Virus record (IMG/VR): IMGVR_UViG_3300031673_000189
Coordinates: 1-39,714 of that record
Length of the DNA stretch: 39,714 nucleotides
DNA from: a virus
Reading direction: 5' to 3' (one strand)
Positions 27,182-37,298 of this stretch are shown here, in pieces (the first letter of the stretch is position 1; the number at the start of each line of letters is the position of its first letter). Made by a program: the position numbers and the translations under genes. Under the pieces are notes generated by a model. It was given only the letters and a program-made list of their open reading frames with translations, was not told the origin of the DNA and did not search any database.

Positions 27182-29397
27182 AAGAAGTAACTGATTCAAA
27201 CATTTTGTCTCAATTAGAAAACCAAGGTGAAAACTCTTTGCCTAATAACGCCAAAGAAGTAACTGATCCTAATGTTATTTCTAAACTAGAATCTAATTTG
27301 CAATCTACTGCAAACCAACATTCTCAACCACAACAAAGCCCATTCGCAGATATGGGGATTCCAGCTCCAGGACAATTTTTATTAGATACAGCCACCGCAG
27401 CTGCGCCTGTTTATGCTAAATCTGCTGCAAACTTAATTCCAAATATTTTAAATCCAATATCAAAATTAATTACTGGGCAAGGTTCTAATCTTTCGGAAAG
27501 ATTGGCTACAGGAAGAGGGGTTTTCCCAAAGGTTACTTTACAACCACCACAAATTATTCCAGAAGGAATAGCAAAATCTACAGGAACTTTGGGTGGAGAA
27601 ACGCTCCCTTGGGCTTTAGCTTCAATAACTGGGGCCGAACCGTTAAAAGCTATTCCATATATAGGTTCAGCAATAGAAGGAGCCGGGAAATTTGCTACTG
27701 ATTTAGGAAAAATGGGTAAATTGGGTAAAATTGGGCAATATGGCGTACAAGCATTAGGAAAGGGAGCTTATGGAAGCATGTATCAACAAGCTATGCAGGG
27801 AGACCAGTCCACCCCTTTATCAATAGCCCTTGGAGGGCTGACTAATGTTGTGGCTGAGCCAGTTGCTAAAGCTGTTGGCAATTCACTATCATTTATGTTT
27901 GGGAAATCCCCAGCATTAAAAAATACCATCCTAGATGTTCTTAGTAGTTCTGCTAAAAAAGGAGTTTCTCTAACACCGGAAGAAGCTGCACAAAATTTAG
28001 CTGAAAATTATACCGATATTGCCGGTAACCCAATGACAACTGATATAGGAACAATCGCAAACGATCCAACACTTAGAAAAGTTTATGAGGTAATGAGATA
28101 TATTCCTGGAAGTGGGATATCTACTAAGATGAATCAATTAGAAGGCCAATTATTAGATAAATCTATTTCTACTGTTAATGGTCAAATAGAACAACATAAT
28201 GCCGCCAACACTTATCTTAATTCATTAGCAGAAGGATTAGGAGATAGAACAAAAATTAATAAAATATCAGCAGATGCAACCAGAGGAGCCTTGCAAAACG
28301 AAAAGAATATCGCTGCAGAAAATTGGGCGCCAGTTAATAATAGCGATTTTAGATTTGACATAGCCACACGAGGAAATTCTAATCCATTCCCAAATTATTC
28401 AAAAGCAGCATATGAATTATTAGCACAGAGACAAAACCTAACTAATTTATTTGGTTCTTCTTCAGATTTAGGTGGAGCATTAAATTCGGAAATTTCTAAA
28501 GCTGAAAATTCGTTGAAAGGGATGGAAAAGTGGGGTTATTCTTTGCCAGACCTTAAAATAAGGATGAGCAATATTGGGGGATTAGCAGCTGCCGCTGCAA
28601 GAAATGGGGATAGGAATTCATCAAGATTATTAATGGGATTATATAATGGATTGAAAACAGATGCCCACAACATATTGAATGAATCTGGGGAAGGAGCGTT
28701 GGCTTCACAATGGCAGAAAGCTTCAGAACATTCAAGAGATAATATTTATCCATTTTATGAAGACCCAACCATAAACAAAGTAGTATCAGACAAAACTTAT
28801 ATTCCTGTGGCTGATAAATTAGCTAAAAGTCTACATAATCCAAATAATGATATTGTAGCTGGTAAATTGCCTAATGAAGTAAAAAACGCACAATTGTATA
28901 AACTAATTACTAGTGGTAAGGAGACATCTGCTGGAATTGCTTCTAATGATGCAAAAGATATAGCTTCAAAATACATGCAATTGCCAGGAGAAACAAAGCA
29001 ATCTATTGCAAGTTACAATCCTCATGCAGATCAATATTTTGAAAATCTTTCTCAATATTTGGCTCCAGAAAAAGGAATAGATAAATTAGCTAAACAATTA
29101 GAGCAATTAAAAAATGCCAAATTTGGGACTAATGTTGAAGGCGGAGCAATGGGCAAGGCGATTCCTTCTGCGTTAAAATCTGCAACTTTGATGGGTATAT
29201 TAGGCCATATTTCTACTCTAACACTAGCGGCTCCATTATTAACCAGAAAATTAGGGAGTATATTATCTGATCCAGAATTAATAAAGTCTTATATTTCTGG
29301 AACAAGATTTCCTCAGTCTACAACATCAAAATTATTAACAAATGTTTTGCCAGCGTTAGCAGCTGGAACATTATCTTCTTTGCTTGGAGGGCAATAA
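27178..29397 (+). CDS. Putative internal virion/ejection protein (739 aa)
   Basis: The N-terminus has two copies of KEVTD.N..S.LE (residues about 2-14 and 25-37). A Gly/Ala-rich region follows (about 130-230: GTLGGETLPWALASITGAEP, ending in GGLTNVVAEPVAKAVG), then long helices and a hydrophobic C-terminus (ATLMGILGHISTLTLAAPLLTR). Size, helical content and membrane-seeking segments match gp16-like ejection proteins. I see no transglycosylase catalytic motif. The ATG overlaps the previous stop. Confidence 0.55.
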   Translation: MKEVTDSNILSQLENQGENSLPNNAKEVTDPNVISKLESNLQSTANQHSQPQQSPFADMGIPAPGQFLLDTATAAAPVYAKSAANLIPNILNPISKLITGQGSNLSERLATGRGVFPKVTLQPPQIIPEGIAKSTGTLGGETLPWALASITGAEPLKAIPYIGSAIEGAGKFATDLGKMGKLGKIGQYGVQALGKGAYGSMYQQAMQGDQSTPLSIALGGLTNVVAEPVAKAVGNSLSFMFGKSPALKNTILDVLSSSAKKGVSLTPEEAAQNLAENYTDIAGNPMTTDIGTIANDPTLRKVYEVMRYIPGSGISTKMNQLEGQLLDKSISTVNGQIEQHNAANTYLNSLAEGLGDRTKINKISADATRGALQNEKNIAAENWAPVNNSDFRFDIATRGNSNPFPNYSKAAYELLAQRQNLTNLFGSSSDLGGALNSEISKAENSLKGMEKWGYSLPDLKIRMSNIGGLAAAAARNGDRNSSRLLMGLYNGLKTDAHNILNESGEGALASQWQKASEHSRDNIYPFYEDPTINKVVSDKTYIPVADKLAKSLHNPNNDIVAGKLPNEVKNAQLYKLITSGKETSAGIASNDAKDIASKYMQLPGETKQSIASYNPHADQYFENLSQYLAPEKGIDKLAKQLEQLKNAKFGTNVEGGAMGKAIPSALKSATLMGILGHISTLTLAAPLLTRKLGSILSDPELIKSYISGTRFPQSTTSKLLTNVLPALAAGTLSSLLGGQ

Positions 29398-29398
29398 T

Positions 29399-31729
29399 AT
29401 GGCTTTAGATACAAGATACATACCAGCATTTGCATTTCAAGAATTATTGGTTGATAAAATAACTGGCAGCCCATTGGCGGGCGGTATTATAACGTTTTAC
29501 AAAGACCAGGCTAGAACTCAGTATAAACCTATTTATCAAATAACTGGTTCAACGCCAAATTATACTTATACGGCATTGCCAAATCCTATTATGCTTAGTT
29601 CAGTTGGTACTTTTCAGGATGGGTCTGGTAACGACATAATCCCTTATTTTTATCCTTATGACGCATCTGGAGCAGTAGAATTATATTATGTAACTGTTTA
29701 TAGTTCTTCTGGTACCTTGCAATTTACCCGCTCGGGAATTCCTAATACAGCCGAAAGTTCTGATGAAGCAATTGAGGAAACAAACTACGTACCGAATGGT
29801 CAGTTTTTGATACATAATACTTTTCTTGCTGATTCTACGCATTTGGAGGGAGAAATTAGACAGGCGGTAACCGATGTGGCTCCAGGTGGGTGGACATTTG
29901 AAAGGACTGCAACATCAACAGCAACAGATACGGTAACATTTTATAGGCATGCTTCTCCTTCATCAACTCCTGATGCTTATCCAAGGTATTCATGTGAAGT
30001 TGCGTGTACTTCTGTTGGAACATCAACAACAGATAAAGGATTAAGATTAAAATTTAGGGATGTTAATAAGTTTGCGTCTAGCACACAGAAATATACTTTA
30101 GCATTTACAGCGGAAAGTGCTTCAGGTTCAGCTGCTGATGTTAACGTGAATTTAATAAAGAATTTTGGTACTGGTGGATCTCCACAAATAGTAACCCCAT
30201 TAGTTACTGTGACGATTCCTATTGCTACAACGGTATATAATCATTCATTTGTATTTGGTGATAATTCCGGGGTGACAATCGGTAGCAATGATGATGATTT
30301 CGTACAGATAAGTTGGGATTTCCCTACTAATTTCACACATGATGTTAGAATCACAGACGTTATGCTAACCCCCGGGGAAGTTACTATAAACAAATATCCA
30401 ATTGCAACTTCTGCTGATTCACTATACAAATCATTGGCTGGTTGGACTAATATTCCTAATTATAATTTAAATGATTTACATTTGCCTTTGAAATTAACTT
30501 TGAGTGGATTGGCATTTGATGATTCATGTATTGGTAAAATTTATTCAGCGATTTATGAATTAGCAAATGTCGGTGAATTGTTGTGCGATGGTTCTGGTTA
30601 TGAAACTACTGCGTTTTCATCTGATCATATTCCCTATTCAAGATTGCAAACAAAATTGTGGAATGATACAGCTAAAATACCAAAATTTGGTACAGCTCCA
30701 AATTATATTACCGGCATTGTATCAGCTACTACTGCAGGAGAATTAAGAGTAGCCACAAATATAACGGGAACAGCAGTAGCGTGTACTGATGGAACTGCGG
30801 CAACAGGATTTGATTTTACCCGAATAATTCATGCTAGTTCTACTACTTTATATTATGTAAAATCATATATGGTTACTGCTGATAGATTTCTTGTAGGAAA
30901 TTTAAATAAAGGATCGGTAACAGATCCGAATGTTCATACGTCAGGTTTTACGATATCAAGATATCAAATAGGGAGCAGTGAGACACAACAAATAATTTCT
31001 GTGGAGACAATAGCTGCAACAACTTTGGCTGGTAAATATTGGACATTTAGCAGTTATCATTCGGGAGATGTGCCATTTTATGTTTGGTACAAAGTAAATG
31101 GCGTTGGTTCTGATCCTCTTGTAGTGGGGGCAACTGCTATTTTAGTAGAATTAGAAACAGCTGATACAGCCGCAGATGTTGCGCAGAAAACACAAGAGGC
31201 TTTAAACGGATGGCAAATAACTAGAGTTTTAATTGGTGCTGCTCCTTCCGCAAGCTCTTATTTCAATGCTCATTCTACCACTTTAGATTTTTATGTATGG
31301 TATACGGTAGATGGAGCAGGCGCAGATCCTGCGTTACTTGGTAAAAAAGGAATTGAAGTTGCTATATTGTCTACAGATACAAATGCAGAAGTTGCCCAGA
31401 AAACAAGAACGGCAATTAATATGTTTTCTTATGCTGTCCCAGACTTAAGAGGAAGATTTTTAAGAGGTTGGAATAATGGTGCCGGAATTGATTTGGACGC
31501 CGCGAGAAGATGGTCATTAGCACCGGGAATTATTGGAGATGTTATTGGTAGTATGCAATTAAGTGATAATTTGCATCATAGACACCCTGTTGATGCATAT
31601 CCATTCACCGCCGATTTAACAGGATCTGCTTATAACATTATGAGAGAACAGACGTATGAGACAGGTTTTTCTGGCGGTTCTGAATCTCGTCCTATCAATA
31701 CTTATGTAAATTATGTAATTAAATATTAA
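29399..31729 (+). CDS. Tail fibre / receptor-binding protein with collar-like C-terminus
   Basis: 776 residues from the ATG at 29399 (GGAGGG upstream). The N-terminus (MALDTRYIPAFAFQELLVDK) with PLAGGIITFYKDQARTQYKPIY is a beta-rich 'fibre head' pattern seen in many phage fibres. The middle is a jelly-roll-like carbohydrate-type region (about 130-340). Two copies of a 60-residue domain occur at about 543-605 and 617-677. The C-terminus (VPDLRGRFLRGWNN...LHHRHPV) resembles phage tail-collar domains with Arg/His-rich loops. A receptor-contact role is inferred. Confidence 0.65.
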   Translation: MALDTRYIPAFAFQELLVDKITGSPLAGGIITFYKDQARTQYKPIYQITGSTPNYTYTALPNPIMLSSVGTFQDGSGNDIIPYFYPYDASGAVELYYVTVYSSSGTLQFTRSGIPNTAESSDEAIEETNYVPNGQFLIHNTFLADSTHLEGEIRQAVTDVAPGGWTFERTATSTATDTVTFYRHASPSSTPDAYPRYSCEVACTSVGTSTTDKGLRLKFRDVNKFASSTQKYTLAFTAESASGSAADVNVNLIKNFGTGGSPQIVTPLVTVTIPIATTVYNHSFVFGDNSGVTIGSNDDDFVQISWDFPTNFTHDVRITDVMLTPGEVTINKYPIATSADSLYKSLAGWTNIPNYNLNDLHLPLKLTLSGLAFDDSCIGKIYSAIYELANVGELLCDGSGYETTAFSSDHIPYSRLQTKLWNDTAKIPKFGTAPNYITGIVSATTAGELRVATNITGTAVACTDGTAATGFDFTRIIHASSTTLYYVKSYMVTADRFLVGNLNKGSVTDPNVHTSGFTISRYQIGSSETQQIISVETIAATTLAGKYWTFSSYHSGDVPFYVWYKVNGVGSDPLVVGATAILVELETADTAADVAQKTQEALNGWQITRVLIGAAPSASSYFNAHSTTLDFYVWYTVDGAGADPALLGKKGIEVAILSTDTNAEVAQKTRTAINMFSYAVPDLRGRFLRGWNNGAGIDLDAARRWSLAPGIIGDVIGSMQLSDNLHHRHPVDAYPFTADLTGSAYNIMREQTYETGFSGGSESRPINTYVNYVIKY

Positions 31730-31743
31730 TTGAGGTAAATACA

Positions 31744-32082
31744 ATGACAATGTTCAATTTGACTAGAGATATTAATGGATATAATGGATTTGGTAGAGTC
31801 CAATCTGAAAATAAATATAGTGCAACAATTACATCTCTTGCTGCTCAAACATTAACTATCCCAAGCAATCATGCTAAATGGATCGCTATATTTGCTTATC
31901 AAGATGGATCTACTGTTTGGGTTGCAGTAAATGGAACTGCGGCTATTCCAGCTGGAGCAACATTCGCCGCAACAACTTCAGAGAGAAACCCTTTGTCATG
32001 GGAAGTAAAAGCTGGAGATGTTTTGAGTTTTATTACACCAGATACTGATGCTGATATAGGAGTGGTTTTATATGCTTTATAA
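31744..32082 (+). CDS. Small beta-rich virion-region protein (112 aa)
   Basis: Alternating hydrophobic/Thr strands (YSATITSLAAQTLTIP, KWIAIFAYQDGSTVWVAVNG, VLSFITPDTDADIGVVLYAL) suggest a small beta-sandwich. GAGG precedes the ATG. It stands between fibre genes and could be a fibre partner or chaperone. Family unknown. Confidence 0.55.
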   Translation: MTMFNLTRDINGYNGFGRVQSENKYSATITSLAAQTLTIPSNHAKWIAIFAYQDGSTVWVAVNGTAAIPAGATFAATTSERNPLSWEVKAGDVLSFITPDTDADIGVVLYAL

Positions 32083-32251
32083 CGATGATAAATTTGGGCA
32101 ATTAACAAATGTATTTGCTCGAAGTCCATACACAAGAAGTACTCAAGATAGTCCGCCAATACCGCCACCAGGGTACTATTATTTAGTAGATAATGATGGA
32201 TTTTATCTTATTGATAATGACGGAAAATATTTACTGCAATATAATGTTTGA
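32072..32251 (+). CDS. Small Tyr/Asp-rich protein (59 aa)
   Basis: ATG overlapping the end of the previous gene by 11 bp, with AGGAG upstream. N-terminus FGQLTNVFARSPYTRS, then PPIPPPGYYYLVDNDGFYLIDNDGKYLLQ, in which YLVDNDG/YLIDNDG is a tandem repeat. Looks like a small structural piece. No recognised family. Confidence 0.5.
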   Translation: MLYNDDKFGQLTNVFARSPYTRSTQDSPPIPPPGYYYLVDNDGFYLIDNDGKYLLQYNV

Positions 32252-32263
32252 TAAGAGGAATTT

Positions 32264-35197
32264 ATGACCACAATTAATTATGAATTACATTATGCCAATC
32301 GACCAGTAGCTAATTTAGCGGCATTGAAAGCAATCGACACAACTATTGTGGTAGATGCTGTTACTGCTTCAGTAAGCTCATTAGGATTATGGAAATTTGT
32401 TAGAGCGTCTTCAGCTACAGCTGATGATGTGAATATTGTTGCCCCAACAACTGGACCAGGTCGGTGGTTCCGCCAAACAATGCAGGAATTTAAAGTAGAC
32501 GGGGCAGGTTATATTGATAACTCAATCCTACCAGTAGACTTGAGGAATGGCACTACAGCAACCACACAAGCATTGGGTGACAATTCGACTAAATTAGCGA
32601 CAACCGCTTATGTAGATGGTTCTGTTATTGTAGAGAATCTATTAGATCGTGAACTTATTAGCGGTTCAGATTACAGGCTAAATACTCATAATGCTGGTGA
32701 TCGAATTAATGTGGATTCAACTGCAGCATACCAAATCAATAAAGTTGATATTCTGGTATCACCCGGCAATTACAATTTATGTATTGGCGAAGGAGCAAAT
32801 GGAGCCTTAACTTCCGGTACAAATAATATTCTTATCGGAAAAGATACTGGAAACAATTGCACTACAGGTTCCAATAATGTTCATATTGGCGTAGAAGCCG
32901 GATATACAGGAACTTCCGCACAATATAATACAAATATTGGGTATCAAGCTGGTTATGGCAATACGAATTGTTCAAATAACGTATGCATAGGGAATATAGC
33001 TGGAAAAGGGCTGTCAACTGGTGGTTATAACGTAGCAATTGGTTCGCAAGCTTTAACGCAAGCGTCCACAGCCGTAAATAACATCGGTATTGGATATCAA
33101 GCTGGTAGAATAAATAACGGATCAGCAAATATTTTTATTGGATATCAGGCAGGAGAAAGTAATTTAACTTCTTCGGAAAATGTTTATATCGGGTACCAAG
33201 CTGGAACTGATGCGACAGGAGCAGGTAATACTTGTGTTGGTTATACGTCCGGTTATTCGCTATTAGCTGCTAATGATGTTACAGCCTATGGTTATTCGTC
33301 CGCATATTCTGTTACTATAGGGAGTGGTGATTTTTTTGGATATAATTCTGGAATAGATGCGACAGTAGAAACAAATATTTCATGTATTGGTAATTCTAGT
33401 CTTATTGGTGCGCATGGTAGCAATTCAATGGTTTTAGGTAATTCTGTTCAAACTGTTTATATAGATGGGGTTGGATTAAAACTAAAAAGTGGGACTTATG
33501 TTGATGAATTTTCTACTGATGGGACATTAGTGGGCAATTCAGATTTAGCAATTCCAACAGAAAAAGCAGTAAAAACATATGTTGATAATTCTATTAGCGT
33601 AGAGAATCTTTGGGATAGGGCAACAACCACTTTATTACCACATAATGCTGGTGACGATGTTTCATTTGGTACTGGCGGATTGAAAGATTCTAATGTTACA
33701 ACTGCTATTAAGCTAGGTGATGCATCCAATACTAGTATTAATGCTAGCATTGGAACTGCTGCATCGTTATTAGATGGTTTAAATAAAACCATAACTGCGC
33801 AATATGATGAAGAAAAAAGCGGATTTATTTCATGGGGCGGAAGTGGTAACTATTATTCATTTTCAGGTAATACATTCACAATTTTAAGACCTGGAACAGG
33901 GCGCATCCGTGGACAATTAATTAGTTGGAGTGCCCCACAAAACATAGCTGTAAGTGATAACGTTACTGCATATATTGGCATTAATTCTTCTGGTACAATA
34001 GTAAAAATTGATTATAGCGCTGTTGTAGATTCAGATTTTTACGATTACATAATGTTATTTGAAGCATTATACACGGGCGTAACAAACAATCGTAATATAA
34101 CCGTTCGTGAAAATCATGATTACTCATTTTCAACACAAGTAAGTCGATACCTAAACAATAATATTGGCATAGTTATTCAGCAAGGATTTGGTGCAAACAT
34201 AACGAAAATAGGCACAGGAACTGGTGCATCTATAACTGATAGACAAATCAAAATTGTTACAACTGGTTACTTAGATGACCACGGTTTGGTCAGCACGGTA
34301 TCAGATACTGCTGGTTCACCGATAAGCTTGTATCATTGTTACCAATATACTTATTGGTATACAACTGCGCTAATAAATGTGTTAGAAAACTATTATTTGA
34401 GCGGTGCTACACCAGCATTGGCTGGTGATGGAAGATATACTGTTCATGTTATATATGTATCTAAAGAAGACCTCAATAGTGCCACTCCTACTTATTACGC
34501 AACAATGCACAACGCAGATTTTGCCAATCCAACACAAGCACAAAATGCTATAAACACAGGTTCCGTTACTTTCGCAAGTAATGAATTAAATGCGCTAGAA
34601 TTAGCAAGGTTGGGTTATGCAGTTGTTTCTCAATCAGGTGGAAACTCTTATATTTATAGTATTACTATTAGCAAGTCTACACCAGGTTCAGCAACTATTG
34701 TTGGAGGTGGACCGGCTACAAGTCATTTGCTTTTATCTGATTTAGCTACTGGTGATTCTGGTCATACGCAATTTGCTCTTCTTGCTGGTAGGTCAGGTGG
34801 TCAGACTTTGTATGGTAGTGATACAGCTAGCGAACATCTAGTATTAGATTCAACTTCAGATGTAACAAAAGGACAAGTTCAAATTGCAAACGGGACAGTT
34901 TTACATTCAAACAGTACTAATTATGAATCATTAATTTCTGCCGATGATGATATCCCAAATAAAAAATATGTTGATGATGCAGTTGGTGGTTCTTCATATT
35001 GGACTAGAGCTACTACCTATATTAGCACTGCTACTGCTAACGATAGTGTACAGCTTGGTAGTACTGCGGCTTATTATTTAGGTACCAATGATACTGATGG
35101 ATCCTGGAGAATAATAAGAGACGGGAACGATTTGTCTTTTGAAAGAAGAGAAAGCAGCGTTTGGGTATCGAAAGGTAAAATGTTAGCTTCTCCATAA
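32264..35197 (+). CDS. Large tail fibre with YadA-head-like repeats
   Basis: 977 residues. N-terminus about 1-90 is a virion-attachment type domain. A region at about 185-395 repeats the motif N..IG..AG every 15-30 residues (NNILIGKDTG, NVHIGVEAG, NTNIGYQAG, NVCIGNIAG and others), the pattern of trimeric left-handed beta-roll 'heads' as in YadA. Linkers with AYVD/TYVD-(V)-(L/W)DR-HNAGD (about 112-145, 432-470) and KKYVDDAV near the C-terminus join the domains. The C-terminal part is beta-rich. Expected: a trimeric fibre that binds the host surface. Confidence 0.7.
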   Translation: MTTINYELHYANRPVANLAALKAIDTTIVVDAVTASVSSLGLWKFVRASSATADDVNIVAPTTGPGRWFRQTMQEFKVDGAGYIDNSILPVDLRNGTTATTQALGDNSTKLATTAYVDGSVIVENLLDRELISGSDYRLNTHNAGDRINVDSTAAYQINKVDILVSPGNYNLCIGEGANGALTSGTNNILIGKDTGNNCTTGSNNVHIGVEAGYTGTSAQYNTNIGYQAGYGNTNCSNNVCIGNIAGKGLSTGGYNVAIGSQALTQASTAVNNIGIGYQAGRINNGSANIFIGYQAGESNLTSSENVYIGYQAGTDATGAGNTCVGYTSGYSLLAANDVTAYGYSSAYSVTIGSGDFFGYNSGIDATVETNISCIGNSSLIGAHGSNSMVLGNSVQTVYIDGVGLKLKSGTYVDEFSTDGTLVGNSDLAIPTEKAVKTYVDNSISVENLWDRATTTLLPHNAGDDVSFGTGGLKDSNVTTAIKLGDASNTSINASIGTAASLLDGLNKTITAQYDEEKSGFISWGGSGNYYSFSGNTFTILRPGTGRIRGQLISWSAPQNIAVSDNVTAYIGINSSGTIVKIDYSAVVDSDFYDYIMLFEALYTGVTNNRNITVRENHDYSFSTQVSRYLNNNIGIVIQQGFGANITKIGTGTGASITDRQIKIVTTGYLDDHGLVSTVSDTAGSPISLYHCYQYTYWYTTALINVLENYYLSGATPALAGDGRYTVHVIYVSKEDLNSATPTYYATMHNADFANPTQAQNAINTGSVTFASNELNALELARLGYAVVSQSGGNSYIYSITISKSTPGSATIVGGGPATSHLLLSDLATGDSGHTQFALLAGRSGGQTLYGSDTASEHLVLDSTSDVTKGQVQIANGTVLHSNSTNYESLISADDDIPNKKYVDDAVGGSSYWTRATTYISTATANDSVQLGSTAAYYLGTNDTDGSWRIIRDGNDLSFERRESSVWVSKGKMLASP

Positions 35198-35218
35198 TTA
35201 ATTTATATAGGTGATAAT

Positions 35219-36898
35219 ATGGCTTTTACTACAGACTCATTAATTTCTACCGATCTAACTGCGTCATCGCTTATTGGATCTGATTCAGGAAAAAAATTAG
35301 TAACCACTACTTCACTGCCAAATGGAACAACTGCAGCTACGCAAACAGGTGGGGATAGTTCTACAAAGGTAGCTACGACCGCCTATGTTGATTCGGCGGT
35401 TGGTGGTGAAGGATTTTTTGATAGAAACGGTACGATTGTTTATTTGCAAAATAGTGGAGATAATTTATCTACCAAAAATGGAAGTATGTTGGCTTCTAGG
35501 TTTGTCATGCCTCCATATCCTGATGCAACCTGGTATGCGCTTTGGACTAGTACTTTAACCCCTAGTTACGCAGTTGGTCTTTATGATATAACCTCGGTTG
35601 GAGCAGCTATATCTGGTGGTTTTCTAGATTTAGCACATGATGATTTAAGATATGTTCAACCATCTGCTCCTGAAAACGTAGATATAAAACAGTGTGGAAC
35701 TTTTAAGTTTCAAGTTAAGCCAAATTATAGTGCTGCTCCCGCTACCGATCAGTATTTCTTTTCTTCTTTTACCACTGTTTCATCGTTAAATAATTTAATT
35801 CAGTTATTACATAAAAATACAACAGGCACTATTGGATTAATGATTTATAGTGATTCAGGAGTTTCAATCATAAATACAAATTTAGGTACGTGGTCGCCTT
35901 CTTCTGGTACTACTTATGAATTCGAATTAAACTATGATATTGATGGCGGTGCTACAAGATTATTTATTGACGGCGTTCAATCCGGAACAACTCAGACTAA
36001 TACTGGCTATAGAATAATCCCAACCAAGTTTAATGTTGGAACTGATTATACGCAGGCAGCTACATCTAATTTTTCTATTAAACAATTCGTTGTGTATAAT
36101 GCCGTACAACATACTGCCAATTATACTCCAGGTTATACTCTTCCAAATTTTTTCCTAGATATAAACACCACATACAATTATTTGTTGGGAACTTATTATT
36201 TTTTAAAAGATAATGTGGGGACAAGTACTGAATCAATAACCATTTCCCCACAAGCTTCATATAATAGCTATATAACGCTTGGTACTAGGGGGCAATTAAA
36301 TAGCTCGTCATTCAGCATTTATAAAGCTGTCACGTCCAATAGTAGTTACATGAATTTATATAACAATACCACCACAACGGGCGTTGGACCAACTATAGAT
36401 TTCAGGGCTAAAAATTCATCTGCAGTAGAAGCTTTATTTTCACAAATCAATTTTATTAATGTTGGTGGTGCATCTGGATCTGAACAAGGTGGCGTAACTG
36501 TAAAAACCATGACAGCAGGAACGCTAACTGATACCATTACCGCATCAAATGGTACGGTAGCGTTAAGACAAGAGGCGTGGAGCAGCGTTATATCTCCGCC
36601 AACTGGCTGGACTACTTACTCGGCTAGTTATGACAGTGAGGCTAGGTATTTTAAAGATTCTAATGGGCGTGTCCATTTTAAGGGATTGTGGAAAAAAACA
36701 GCTACCGGTGGATATACCACGTTTATAACATTACCCGCTGGCTACAGACCTTATGGCACAGATACGGTTTTGTTTATCATAGGAAATTATGCTATTGGAA
36801 TAAATCCATCTACTGGGGTAATGTCAGGATACTGTTATACAGCTGGTGACCCATGCTGCTTAAACCAAATTTCTTTTTCAACACATTCTACAACTTAA
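35219..36898 (+). CDS. Tail fibre with LamG-like domain (559 aa)
   Basis: N-terminus about 1-60 carries the same Asn-Gly-Thr-Thr-Ala-x-Thr-Gln element and TTAYVDSAVGG...FFDR linker as the 977-aa fibre. A LamG-like domain follows at about 136-306 (LDLAHDDLRYV to YNAVQHTANYTPGY), paralogous to that in the 24839 gene. The rest is beta-rich and ends with a tip-like domain (VHFKGLWKKTATGGYTTFITLPAGYRPYG). A second receptor-binding or enzyme-less fibre is likely. AGGTGAT precedes the ATG. Confidence 0.65.
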   Translation: MAFTTDSLISTDLTASSLIGSDSGKKLVTTTSLPNGTTAATQTGGDSSTKVATTAYVDSAVGGEGFFDRNGTIVYLQNSGDNLSTKNGSMLASRFVMPPYPDATWYALWTSTLTPSYAVGLYDITSVGAAISGGFLDLAHDDLRYVQPSAPENVDIKQCGTFKFQVKPNYSAAPATDQYFFSSFTTVSSLNNLIQLLHKNTTGTIGLMIYSDSGVSIINTNLGTWSPSSGTTYEFELNYDIDGGATRLFIDGVQSGTTQTNTGYRIIPTKFNVGTDYTQAATSNFSIKQFVVYNAVQHTANYTPGYTLPNFFLDINTTYNYLLGTYYFLKDNVGTSTESITISPQASYNSYITLGTRGQLNSSSFSIYKAVTSNSSYMNLYNNTTTTGVGPTIDFRAKNSSAVEALFSQINFINVGGASGSEQGGVTVKTMTAGTLTDTITASNGTVALRQEAWSSVISPPTGWTTYSASYDSEARYFKDSNGRVHFKGLWKKTATGGYTTFITLPAGYRPYGTDTVLFIIGNYAIGINPSTGVMSGYCYTAGDPCCLNQISFSTHSTT

Positions 36899-36906
36899 GG
36901 TGAAAT

Positions 36907-37101
36907 ATGAGTAAAATATACGAAAAAATTTCTGATACAGAAGTTCAAGTTACTGAAACAACTGATAGAATATCTATAACTACTGCTAGCGAGATTAGCG
37001 CTGATATATCTGCTATAGATTCTAGAATTGTGGAGTTAAATGCTAAGAAATCAGAATTGGAAGCTGCACTAGTTGAAGTTAATGCTGCTTTAGCAGCGTA
37101 A
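36907..37101 (+). CDS. Small coiled-coil protein after the fibres (64 aa)
   Basis: Strand-like start (YEKISDTEVQVTETTDR), then a long helix with heptad spacing (AIDSRIVELNAKKSELEAALVEVNAAL). Proteins with this build, ending in an LEAALVEVNAALA-like helix, are common between fibre and lysis genes of phages. Role unknown, perhaps fibre assembly. Confidence 0.6.
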   Translation: MSKIYEKISDTEVQVTETTDRISITTASEISADISAIDSRIVELNAKKSELEAALVEVNAALAA

Positions 37102-37130
37102 TATAAATAAGATTTTGAGGTAAATATATT

Positions 37131-37280
37131 ATGAGAAAATATATTACTGATGAAGAAATGGAAATGCTTGTTAAAGATTACAGGAAGCTCCGGCAAAACC
37201 GGCAAAATATGTTTTGCGCCCTATTAATTTTTTGTCAGCTATTAGTCGCGATCATAGCCGGAATATTGTTAATGAAGTGA
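37131..37280 (+). CDS. Small single-span membrane protein (49 aa)
   Basis: Charged helical N-terminus (DEEMEMLVKDYRKLRQNRQN) and one hydrophobic segment at about 28-47 (FCALLIFCQLLVAIIAGILL). GAGG lies 12 bp before the ATG. The position just before the lysis genes makes an antiholin or spanin-related role possible, but nothing proves it. Confidence 0.55.
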   Translation: MRKYITDEEMEMLVKDYRKLRQNRQNMFCALLIFCQLLVAIIAGILLMK

Positions 37281-37298
37281 AAAAAGAAGAGGTACAAA

